From Verrucomicrobiota bacterium (GTDB taxonomy: Bacteria; Verrucomicrobiota; Verrucomicrobiia; Chthoniobacterales; UBA10450), in assembly GCA_003218785.1 (NCBI GenBank), contig QHOM01000041.1, forward strand, positions 1 to 18,580: 18,580 bases of DNA, written 5' to 3'. The translations under genes and the position numbers were made by a program. Positions 1-6,307 of this stretch are shown here, in pieces (positions within the stretch are counted from its first letter, which is position 1; each line of letters starts with the position of its first letter). Below the pieces are notes generated by a model, which had not been told where the DNA came from, did not search any database, and was given only the letters and a program-made list of their open reading frames with translations.

Positions 1-515
1 GTCATCTTTGGGTGAGAAGTTTTGATCCAGCCACAAGGTTATCCCTGATTCCAATCACTTTGGAACGCCGAGGGAATCGTGATTGGGATCATTTGCGGCG
101 TAATTATTACCCTCGCTCTGATCACGATGAACACGTTCGTCTCTGTTGATTTCCAATTAGGACGCTACCCGGAATAATCTTGATTTTTGTTGGATGCCGC
201 AGTAGGTAACCGTTGCGGGAGATCTTGTGACCGATCGCGTTAGTAGTGGACACCGCTGATCTTTTCATCGCACCAATTTCTTTGCGACTCTTCCGCGACC
301 TGGCAGTGGCGATGGTTCATACCATCCCCGAAGGCAGGACTGTCAGTTCCGCAAACACACCCGCAGCAGTGATCGATGTCGTGAGTTCATTGGCAAAACA
401 AACTTCGGTCTTTCAGCGAATGAGGTTGGCAGTGGTATGACGGCGCCTGCAGCAAAATTGTGTCTATCGCTCTCGCGCAAGGGGAGCGGAACGGAAAGGG
501 CGTGAGGTGACCCTC
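1..515. other. Left edge without a recognisable gene
   Basis: I see no convincing gene in this half kilobase. In plus frame 1, positions 49-177 read without a stop and encode a strongly hydrophobic stretch (GIVIGIICGVIITLALITM) ending in TAA at 175-177. It resembles a last membrane helix, but it has no ATG start and a stop lies just upstream, so it could be a decayed 3' end of a membrane-protein gene. A 64-codon open frame at 246-440 (+) has no recognisable motif and no good ribosome site. Both are weak. Confidence 0.3.
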
Positions 516-1211
516 ATGACCGGACAGATCGACTTGTGGCCGATCGCGCTTCCACAGCCCGGCGACGATAGTTTCGGGAATCGAATGATGGTCTGCGAGC
601 GGCGACTTTCCAACGATGAACGGATTCGAGCGAAGCGCTACGAGCCTCGACGTCGCGCAGAATTTGTTATCACGCGCGGAACAATGCGCGAAATACTGCG
701 GCGATACGCGGAGCAGCAAACGTCGCGGCTTGTCTTCCAAGTCGGCCCTTTTGGGAAGCCCAGTCTGGCTAATTCTACGATACGCTTTAATCTGACTCAC
801 ACAGCTGGTCTCGCTATGCTGGCGGTGAGCCGGCATCATGAAATCGGTATTGATATTGAGCGCAACCGCTCGATTGAAAATGCGCTCGAGATTGCGGAAC
901 GCTTTTTCTCAGCCAACGATGTTGCGTCACTTCGGCGGCTTCCGAGACAATGGAGATCCGAGCCTTTTCTCTTGCGATGGACGGCAAGGGAAGCCTTGCT
1001 CAAGGCTCGCGGCGAAACGCTCGACGAATTGGGACGGATTAGTCAGCTGCAGTTTAATGAGGGCCCAGAAATTCGTGAAGCGTGCGTTTCTCTCGGACAA
1101 TCGAAGTGGTGGATCCGGACAATTAGACCGGCTTTTGAAATTGTCGGCTCGATCGCGGTCGACGCTCCCGGACTACGCGTCGTGCAGCGACGGCTGGGGG
1201 AAGCTCTCTAG
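516..1211 (+). CDS. Sfp/HetI-type 4'-phosphopantetheinyl transferase
   Basis: This enzyme moves the phosphopantetheine arm of coenzyme A onto a conserved serine of acyl or peptidyl carrier proteins, activating NRPS, PKS or fatty-acid carriers in the cytoplasm. Visible family marks, in order, are GKPS near residue 80, FNLTHT near 91-96, the Mg-binding GIDIE at about 111-115, and the helix WTAREALLKARG at about 155-166, which matches the family W-x-x-K/R-E-A-x-x-K signature. At 231 residues it has the usual length of the long Sfp class. I chose ATG 516 because GAGGTG (504-509) sits 6 bases before it; an in-frame GTG at 507 would overlap that site. It stands alone on the plus strand near an orphan MbtH gene, which suggests a lost or distant peptide or polyketide pathway. 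It appears intact. Confidence 0.92.
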   Translation: MTGQIDLWPIALPQPGDDSFGNRMMVCERRLSNDERIRAKRYEPRRRAEFVITRGTMREILRRYAEQQTSRLVFQVGPFGKPSLANSTIRFNLTHTAGLAMLAVSRHHEIGIDIERNRSIENALEIAERFFSANDVASLRRLPRQWRSEPFLLRWTAREALLKARGETLDELGRISQLQFNEGPEIREACVSLGQSKWWIRTIRPAFEIVGSIAVDAPGLRVVQRRLGEAL

Positions 1212-1516
1212 GAGTGACTGGGCTGGCTTGTAACCTGGAGGAATTGACAACCTATTCGCGGGTATCGATGCGATCGCTAATTCGCAACTAATCCGGTGCT
1301 GGATTTGTTGGGATTGGTAAGTTTGAACTGCAGACCTCAGCGGATGTAAGTGCGTCCATAAGTGAACGCAATTTAGTGCGCAGAGCCTGTTCGTTGTCGA
1401 CCGTCGAACTACGCCGAAATCAAAGCCGGCGATCGATTACTCTAATCCTCGAAAAAGCTGCAGTGCTAAAAGCTGATGCCTTGAAAAACTGAGGTCTTAA
1501 TCACCCTGAAAATCAG
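1212..1516. other. Intergenic gap with no gene seen
   Basis: This 305-base spacer between two tail-to-tail genes has stops in all frames and no recognisable protein or RNA. A 9-base sequence AGACCTCAG (about 1332-1340) recurs inverted as CTGAGGTCT (about 1489-1497), too far apart for an ordinary terminator. The missing 3' half of the amidinotransferase gene would be expected here, but I cannot recognise it. Confidence 0.45.
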
Positions 1517-2014
1517 TTAGCTGCTTTCAGTTTTTAGATCTAGAGAACGGGTCAACCGATCTTGGCGCGACCGCTTGTAACCTCCATCGTTGGTGCGATA
1601 AGATCGAGCAATGATCAGCGTGTCAGGGTCAAGCCAGAGCACGTCGCCACGTTCCAACGTTGCCTCACCAGTCAACGTGTGAAGAATTGACACGCCAAGA
1701 CGTGTCAATGCACGTGCGAGCAAGCTCTCTTCCCCTTGCCGAAGTGCTTTGTCCATCCTTCCAACAATAACTCTGGCGTTCGTAACAAGAACGGGGTCAA
1801 ATACGAAAATAGAGTCAAGACGCTGTGGCTGCGGTTCCTGACCGTGATAGACTCCTACCGCTGCGTCCTGAAGCAATTTCACTAGCCCCTCATCCTCGCG
1901 GCCTGCTGCTTCCACGTCTGTGGGGTGATTGTAGCCAAACTCGCTCCAGGCAGCCGCTTCCGCTAGTCCTTCGTCTGGACCCTTCACCAATACCTTTCTC
2001 AAGCGGCCGATCAT
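1517..2014 (-). pseudogene. Truncated DDAH/arginine-deiminase-type amidinotransferase (N-terminal half)
   Basis: Intact relatives (dimethylarginine dimethylaminohydrolase and related guanidino-modifying hydrolases) are about 250-300 residues; this frame gives 165. Residues 67-73 (DSIFVFD) match the family's D-x-x-F-x-x-D substrate-binding motif. Residues 115-142 (GEATLERGDVLWLD, then RSYRTN) match the region around the family's EGGD motif, here ERGD. Similarity stops at about residue 145, and the last 20 residues are polar and unlike the family. The catalytic His and Cys of this superfamily lie in the missing C-terminal half, so the product should be inactive. Its ATG overlaps the stop of the upstream methyltransferase as ATGA (2011-2014), so the pair was probably translationally coupled. 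The family is clear; exact substrate is not. Confidence 0.7.
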
Positions 2015-2830
2015 GGATTGATTGCCAAAGGCACGCTGAATGGTCTGCTTTCCTCCGGCTGTGTTATCGCGCTTTCCTCTGTCGACACCAATGTAGTTGG
2101 ACCAACCATGAGTTCGAAATACACAATGAGACCATTCAACCGACCTGAGGCATTCGCTGTCACAGTTTTCGTTTTATTAATCCCAAAGCCTCTCCACGTC
2201 TTGAAATCTACGTCCGCGAGCAGTACAGGAGGGCTGAGCGATTTCCAGAGACGTACTGTATACGGATTGATAAAGTCCACCAAGTTGGAAAACAGTTCTA
2301 CCTCGCTCAAGGGACTGAACTCCATACCATACCAAGACTGCCAGTTTTGCACGACCTCTGGCAAAAATGTGCGCTTGCTAAGTTCAGTGTCAGGTATAGT
2401 GGCCGGGAGGCCGAATATTTTGAGCCCACTGGGCACCAGACGCGCGCCCGGTTTGAGCAGCCTCCTCAAAGCATCTTTTGTTATGCCTATCACGCGCTCT
2501 GCCAATCAACTCACAGATAAGCACATCCGCGCGTTGGGGCAGTCTCACTTCAGTGGACCGTCCTCGTATCAGGGTTATAGGGTCTGTCATTCCATTGGCT
2601 TCGAAAAGGGCCCTCGCCACTCTTGCGATACGAGCCTCTTCAATCGCGTAGACATGCCGTGCCCCAGCATGCACCGCGGCTATGGCCAATATCCCTGTTC
2701 CCGTCCCAATATCTACAACGATATCACCCGGTTTTACTACGTCACGAATGCTGGCCAAATAACTTGACGTACGTCTCCTGTCATTCAACATGCTAGCATG
2801 AAAGAGGACGGTATCTGCAACGAATTTCAT
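2011..2830 (-). pseudogene. PRMT-like SAM-dependent methyltransferase, frameshifted
   Basis: Two overlapping frames together make one methyltransferase of the protein-arginine-methyltransferase fold. The first frame (2830 down to about 2501) carries MLNDRRRTSSYLASI near residues 14-28, SAM motif I VVDIGTGTG at 38-46, the acidic end of strand 2 (YAIEE, about 61-65) and ICELIG at 105-110. The second frame (about 2505 to 2011) continues with LAERVIGITKDALRRLLKPG and the C-terminal beta-barrel-like part. The break falls in the loop corresponding to the PRMT double-E loop, between its two glutamates. The combined length is 820 bases, one more than a multiple of three. The start at ATG 2830 has a good GGAGG (6 bases upstream). 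It overlaps the amidinotransferase start by 4 bases. The substrate is unknown; arginine is suggested only by fold and by the neighbour. Confidence 0.75.
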
Positions 2831-3187
2831 GAACGGCCTCCGGCATTGTTAAATGAACTCATCTTGAGCCGTTGAGGCGATCACCAGGCACAGAGATAAG
2901 AGGGGACATCCATTGGGCCCTTATCCAGCCATGGCTATCCCCATGCTTGCCCTCCAGGTCTGGAATCTTTGTGGCATCTCCTGACGGTCGTCTCGAGCAG
3001 GGCGAAGATGGCGGCGGGGCAACAGTGGTGGGCAATGGGACCATACACTGCAAGAAAACACAGGCCTAGCCTGCCGACTGACCCCCTGTATGCGCCGTTC
3101 CCACTGCTGTGGGTATGTCTATGACTATTTTTTCTTGAACTACTACGGGATGGTCCATGATCCCCATCTCTCACGACCTTTATAACA
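2831..3187. other. Intergenic gap between mbtH-like gene and methyltransferase
   Basis: About 360 bases with no gene I can support. Short open frames exist on both strands, but they are rich in Ser, Arg, Pro and Gly, lack ribosome sites and match nothing I recognise. The last bases hold the GGAGG site of the methyltransferase gene (about 2837-2841, minus strand). Confidence 0.45.
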
Positions 3188-3394
3188 CTACCCTTCCATC
3201 TTCTTTCTCAGGCTGAGCGGCCGCATGTCAGTCCATACTTCCTTGATGTAATCTAAGCATTCCGCTTTGAGTCCGCTCCTGCCTGCTTCCCTCCAGCCGA
3301 GAGGATTCTCCCGATCGGCTGGCCAGATCGAGTATTGCTCTTCGTGATTCACAACCACTTTGTAAATTGTCGTATCTTCTTCGTTTGTACTCAT
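3188..3394 (-). CDS. MbtH-like protein (NRPS accessory)
   Basis: MbtH-like proteins are small partners that bind NRPS adenylation domains and support their folding and amino-acid activation. This 68-residue product has the complete signature: NHEEQYSIWP at 16-25, ENPLGW at 29-34, AGRSGLKAECLDYIKEVW at 37-54 and DMRPLSLR at 56-63, with the conserved tryptophans at 24, 34 and 54. The start is ATG 3394, preceded by GGAGG with 6-base spacing. It is intact and well conserved, in contrast to the broken genes around it. No adenylation domain or other NRPS gene is present in the window, so its partner must lie elsewhere or have been lost. It could have been co-transcribed with the methyltransferase downstream, although the gap is 357 bases. 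Confidence 0.95.
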   Translation of the reverse strand: MSTNEEDTTIYKVVVNHEEQYSIWPADRENPLGWREAGRSGLKAECLDYIKEVWTDMRPLSLRKKMEG

Positions 3395-3483
3395 TTTATT
3401 CCTCCGGACAGCGGGCTAGTCTGTATGTGCTCTTTCATTCTTCTTTCTTAACGTGCTCATGCGGGGACCTCAAGACGAAAAGC

Positions 3484-3660
3484 TCACTGCGTTTGATGAG
3501 GAGACTCCGACATGCCGCACGCAGCGATCAACGCCTCGGGCACGCGCAAGTCCGCCTCGGGCGACACCGCGAGCTTGCGCGCGGATCGAATGGCGTCCGC
3601 GAAATCGGCAAGCTCAGGCGCGTAACGTTGATAAGCCGGTCGCAGTACCCCGGTCTGGGC
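3484..3660 (-). pseudogene. C-terminal fragment of a Gfo/Idh/MocA-family oxidoreductase
   Basis: On the minus strand a 58-codon stretch between TAG (3661-3663) and TGA (3484-3486) reads YQRYAPELADFADAIRSARK followed by LAVSPEADLRVPEALIAACG. This resembles the C-terminal helices of NAD(P)-dependent sugar or inositol dehydrogenases of the Gfo/Idh/MocA family, where an 'EL-x-x-F-x-x-A-I-R' helix is followed by 'P-x-x-D-x-x-V-x-E-A'. There is no start codon, and no Rossmann-fold N-terminal part is seen upstream (higher coordinates). It is about 15 percent of a normal 330-390 residue protein. Family recognition is from memory of the pattern and is moderate. Confidence 0.5.
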
Positions 3661-4170
3661 CTAAGGCGGTTGTTGCTGCAACGTCTGTTTCCGGGTCTTC
3701 GGAGACGCGCCGGCTTGTGGAATCAGCCATCCTATTCTCGGAACCAGGGATTTGAATCTTCTCTCGCCAAGAGAGAGGGTTCCTGAAAAAAGCGTCCCGG
3801 AAAAGCACGCCTGGGAAGCGGCTGCCGTCGAAAGCAAAACCGAGTCGCAGCACAAAACTGGACGTTCTCGGAAGAAAAGAGACCGTGGGGACTGACATCA
3901 TTTCTGGTGTGTACCGGTGGTGCTCTAGAAAATTGTCAACCTGAGGTGCTGGACTCGTCTCGCCCCGCTGCGGAGAAGGCCCGGCTTTGGGCCGAGTGGC
4001 GGCACGTTGGCACAATGGTTAAGCTGCGGCTGAACTGAGTTGGCAATCCCGTGCACCCAATCGTCCTGCGCAAAACGACCGTACTCCAGACCCGCTCTTG
4101 GAGAGCGGGACAAGAGTTGATCCGGAGCGGTGAACCTATATTTTCAGCGCCTCTCTTCCCGTGGTACTAT
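3661..4170. other. Intergenic stretch with hairpins, no gene
   Basis: No gene is supported in these 510 bases. Two compact hairpins are present: TCTCTC-GCCAA-GAGAGA near 3761-3777, and a perfect 8-bp stem CCCGCTCT-TGG-AGAGCGGG at 4091-4109. The second lies about 60 bases past the stop of the emfourin-like gene and could help end its transcript, but no T-run follows on either strand. A 133-codon minus-strand frame (3614-4015) is low-complexity and matches nothing I know. Confidence 0.4.
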
Positions 4171-4461
4171 TCAGGAAGAGGGCTTTGGCTTCTTCGCCAA
4201 GGCCAGCAGCCGATCGATCAGAGGCGTTGCCGAGGGCGGCAAGGTTTCGTCGGTCATACGAACGGAGGACCGTTTCCCTCCGTCCTCCACCGTGACCCAA
4301 TATTCGAAGGAGTCCCTGGTCCTGCCACCCGCTCCGAACGATTGACGGATCTGGCCGAGTTGAGCCTTTTCCACCAGAGCCTGTAATGACTTGGCCTCTT
4401 CCGGCGGCAACGTGTCGGTGTCAACGTCTCCCTTCAGCCGAATGCCCGCAAATCCGGTTTC
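4171..4461 (-). pseudogene. Emfourin-like protease inhibitor gene lacking a clear start
   Basis: Emfourins are small proteins that inhibit protealysin-like M4 metalloproteases, whose genes are usually adjacent. The minus-strand frame reads TGFAGIRLKGDVDTDTLPPE, then EEAKSLQALVEKA, DSFEYWVTVEDGG and a final helix PLIDRLLALAKK, in the same order as the family: GGFAGI strand, LPPEEA helix, central strands, C-terminal helix. The frame is open upstream to 4524, but no ATG, GTG or TTG lies before the conserved start; the only such codon is TTG 4408-4410, inside the domain. An ATG exists in another frame near 4540, but that frame stops within the domain. So the N-terminus is damaged or starts unusually. 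No M4 protease gene is in the window. Listed coordinates are the recognisable part. Confidence 0.5.
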
Positions 4462-4525
4462 TTCGCTGCGATGAGTTGCGGAACCAATGCCGCCGCCGTG
4501 ATGCTCTTCTCGCTCTTTTTGAGCT

Positions 4526-4598
4526 CATTTGAGAACATTTGAGATATAATCCGTCTGACGCTTTTACCTATGAAAGAGTGCTCAAGAGCACTTGAGCA
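4526..4598. repeat. Tandem 10-mer and nested palindrome beside the tRNA remnant
   Basis: Two copies of a 10-base unit, CATTTGAGAA and CATTTGAGAT, lie side by side at 4526-4545 and run into a perfect TATAAT (4545-4550, plus strand). Thirty bases later AGTGCTC-AA-GAGCACT (4577-4592) is a perfect inverted repeat. It overlaps a second one, TGCTCAA(6)TTGAGCA (4579-4598), so two alternative hairpins compete. No gene is clearly served by these. No good -35 box stands 16-18 bases before the TATAAT. Confidence 0.4.
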
Positions 4599-4624
4599 AA
4601 CGTGAGCGCAATCGATCAGTACTC

Positions 4625-4662
4625 ACTGGCAAGGAGGTGCTCTACCACTGAGCTACACCGGC
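4625..4662 (-). pseudogene. 5' half of tRNA-Gly(GCC), cut at the anticodon loop
   Basis: Read on the minus strand from 4662: acceptor 5' strand GCCGGTG, TA, D-arm GCTC-AGTGGTA-GAGC (complete), A, anticodon stem CCTCC, loop TTGCCAG with anticodon GCC. This is an excellent match to bacterial tRNA-Gly. The next bases are TGAGT rather than GGAGG, so the anticodon stem cannot close. No variable loop, T-arm or acceptor 3' strand (CACCGGC) follows in the next several hundred bases. It therefore appears to be half a tRNA gene, broken exactly where integrase attachment sites in tRNA genes often lie. Confidence 0.75.
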
Positions 4663-4795
4663 AATTTTGAGGGAAACAATAATCTCCAGCGGCCCGCGTG
4701 GCGCAACCTTTTAATTGCTCCTGCTTGGGCCAAATATTCTCGAAATAGTTGAATCCAAATCGGGCGCGACCGCATCTCACTTCCAAAGGATCACT

Positions 4796-5419
4796 ATGAA
4801 AACATCATTTATTGTTTGCATTTGCTGGATGGCGCTGGCCGCTGGCTCGTTTGCACAGGCTCCGACGCAGTCGCCGACCGCGAGTGCGCCAGTAGCAACG
4901 GCGACTGTCTCCCCGGCTTCCACGCCTGAGAGCGAGATAGAGCGAGCGATCAGGAAGAAACAAAAACGGCATTTCAATTTCACGATAGGAGACCGCGAAA
5001 CCGACGCCGATCGCGCAAAGTCAAGTGAGGATATTCCAGCAATGGTTATTCCACTTGTTGGAATCGTTTTCCTGACGATCTTTGGCGCCCCAATTTTGAT
5101 TGTTGCGGTGATCATGTATTTCGGTTTTTCGAAGAACCGCATGATGCATCGCACCATACAATTGATGGTTGAAAAGGGCCAGCCAGTGCCGCCCGCTTTG
5201 CTCGCGCCGCCTGCACCGGCACAACGCCAACGGTCGGACATGCGCCGTGGGGTTGTGTTGGCCATGATTGGCATCGGTCTTATGATCTTCCTTGCCGCCG
5301 TGAATGGTTGGGAGGGCGGCGCGTGGAGCATCGGGATTATTCCATTCCTGATTGGCGCGGGTTATCTCCTGGTGTGGAAGCTGGAAGGAAAGAAGGACAA
5401 TGCGCCGCCGGTAACTTAA
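4796..5419 (+). CDS. DUF6249-like membrane protein with signal peptide
   Basis: I take ATG 4796, preceded by AAAGGA, giving 207 residues; an ATG at 4715 in the same frame would put 27 unlikely residues before the signal peptide. Residues 1-21 (MKTSFIVCICWMALAAGSFA) form a signal peptide, followed by an Ala/Pro/Thr/Ser-rich linker to about 45, a basic segment (RKKQKRH, about 52-58), a long hydrophobic segment (about 80-110), a Pro-rich cytoplasmic or periplasmic loop, and two more helices near the C-terminus (MIGIGLMIFLAAV and IGIIPFLIGAGYLLVW). This layout resembles DUF6249 proteins, often found before an ECF sigma gene. The sigma gene starts 9 bases after its stop, so they are likely co-transcribed. 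The function is unknown; a sensory or envelope role is a guess. Confidence 0.75.
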   Translation: MKTSFIVCICWMALAAGSFAQAPTQSPTASAPVATATVSPASTPESEIERAIRKKQKRHFNFTIGDRETDADRAKSSEDIPAMVIPLVGIVFLTIFGAPILIVAVIMYFGFSKNRMMHRTIQLMVEKGQPVPPALLAPPAPAQRQRSDMRRGVVLAMIGIGLMIFLAAVNGWEGGAWSIGIIPFLIGAGYLLVWKLEGKKDNAPPVT

Positions 5420-5428
5420 TCTGCGGCC

Positions 5429-5965
5429 GTGGAGCTGACCGATGCAGACCTCGTCGCGCGAGTTCTTGTTGATGATGATCAGCACGCTTTCGGCGAGTTG
5501 GTCCGACGGCATCAATCGAGTGTGCGAGGCCTGCTTCGCCAACTCACCCGAACGGACGTCGCGCTCGCCGATGACCTCGCACAGGACACTTTCCTGCGTG
5601 CCTACAAAAACATCCGCAGCTTTCGCGGTGAAGCCCGTTTCTCGACTTGGCTTTATCGCATTGCCTACAATTGCTTTCGAGAAGATGCGCGACGGCGTAA
5701 GGAATTTGTCGGAATCAATGAAGAGCAACTGCAATCCGAGTACGATCCCCAGGTGGCCGATCCTGGTCTAAGACACGATCTTATGCATGCGCTGAGTTTG
5801 CTTCCCTTGCACGAGCGTTCGGCGATTTTGCTTTGCTGCCAAAATGGCCTGTCGCATGAGGAAGCCGCGCGGGTATTGGATATTCCCCTTGGCACGGTGA
5901 AGACGAACGTGTTAAGAGGACGAGAGAAACTGAAACGTACGCTGGCAGCTTGGGGACCTGATTAA
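5429..5965 (+). CDS. ECF-type RNA polymerase sigma factor
   Basis: This 178-residue protein directs RNA polymerase to a special promoter set, usually for an envelope or stress response. Region 2 spans about 20-90, with DDLAQDTFLRAYKNIRSFRG (core binding and -10 reading) and STWLYRIAYNCFREDARRR. Region 4 spans about 118-172, with LPLHERSAILLCCQNGLSHE and the helix-turn-helix AARVLDIPLGTVKTNVLRGR, which reads the -35. The start is GTG 5429, 9 bases after the preceding stop; a later start would lose the first helix of region 2. The next gene follows without a gap (TAA immediately followed by ATG). Tight packing with two membrane proteins suggests a membrane-signalling unit. Its ECF group cannot be fixed from the sequence alone. 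Confidence 0.93.
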   Translation: MELTDADLVARVLVDDDQHAFGELVRRHQSSVRGLLRQLTRTDVALADDLAQDTFLRAYKNIRSFRGEARFSTWLYRIAYNCFREDARRRKEFVGINEEQLQSEYDPQVADPGLRHDLMHALSLLPLHERSAILLCCQNGLSHEEAARVLDIPLGTVKTNVLRGREKLKRTLAAWGPD

Positions 5966-6307
5966 ATGGACGCGAAACACCAGGAAGATTGGCTGGATCG
6001 ACAACTGCGCGAGGCGGCGCCGTACATCGACGATGAGGGGTTTACTTGGCGCGTGTTGCAGCAATTGCCAGCGCGGCGGCGACGTCGCGATTCGTTGCGT
6101 GCTGTCATTCTTCTCGGAATGGCCTTGCTCGCGAGTGCATTGGCTTACGTGCTTTCGGACGGAGGACGTTTTCTCGTCGTGGCGATGGCGCGGCTGACGA
6201 CGTTGCCGACTTTTTGGCTTCTCGCGCTCGCGTTCGGCAGCGGCCTCATATTGATGGCCGCTGGCGTCGTTGCCGCAATCTCTAAGGCAAGCGAATTGCG
6301 GCCTTAA
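5966..6307 (+). CDS. Small two-helix membrane protein, possible anti-sigma partner
   Basis: The 113-residue product has an acidic/amphipathic N-terminal part (about 1-35, DAKHQEDWLDRQLREAAPYI), a basic patch RRRRRD (about 37-42), and two hydrophobic segments (VILLGMALLASALAYVL, about 48-64, and FWLLALAFGSGLILMAAGVV, about 83-102). A short cytoplasmic N-terminal domain before membrane helices, placed directly after a sigma gene, is the usual layout of an anti-sigma factor, but no zinc-binding HxxxCxxC motif is present. The ATG follows the sigma stop directly, which implies coupled translation. Its stop overlaps the ribF stop on the other strand by 4 bases; no terminator is visible between them. 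The role is inferred from position. Confidence 0.75.
   Translation: MDAKHQEDWLDRQLREAAPYIDDEGFTWRVLQQLPARRRRRDSLRAVILLGMALLASALAYVLSDGGRFLVVAMARLTTLPTFWLLALAFGSGLILMAAGVVAAISKASELRP

Noticed and set aside
2018..2767. Long plus-strand open frame opposite the methyltransferase
   Set aside because: It is the antisense of a well-supported methyltransferase sequence and shows no protein family features.
3739..3755. GATTCAAATCCC (minus strand), resembling a tRNA T-loop and so a possible 3' half of the broken tRNA
   Set aside because: The following bases do not give the acceptor strand CACCGGC needed to pair with the 5' half, and there is no matching anticodon stem.
3614..4015. 133-codon open frame on the minus strand
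   Set aside because: Low-complexity composition, no ribosome site, no recognisable domain; it overlaps the Gfo/Idh fragment in another frame.
4002..4054. tRNA-like stretch with GCACG/CGTGC ends and AATGGTTAAGC resembling a D-loop
   Set aside because: The ends pair for only 5 bases, the total is about 53-58 bases, and there is no T-arm or GGTTCGAATCC-like loop.
4091..4109. Perfect 8-bp hairpin as a rho-independent terminator
   Set aside because: No T-run follows the stem on either strand, so it is recorded only as a hairpin.
4777..5734. Two long minus-strand frames opposite the DUF6249 and sigma genes
   Set aside because: Antisense shadows; the plus-strand genes have signal peptide, membrane helices and sigma motifs, while the minus frames have none.
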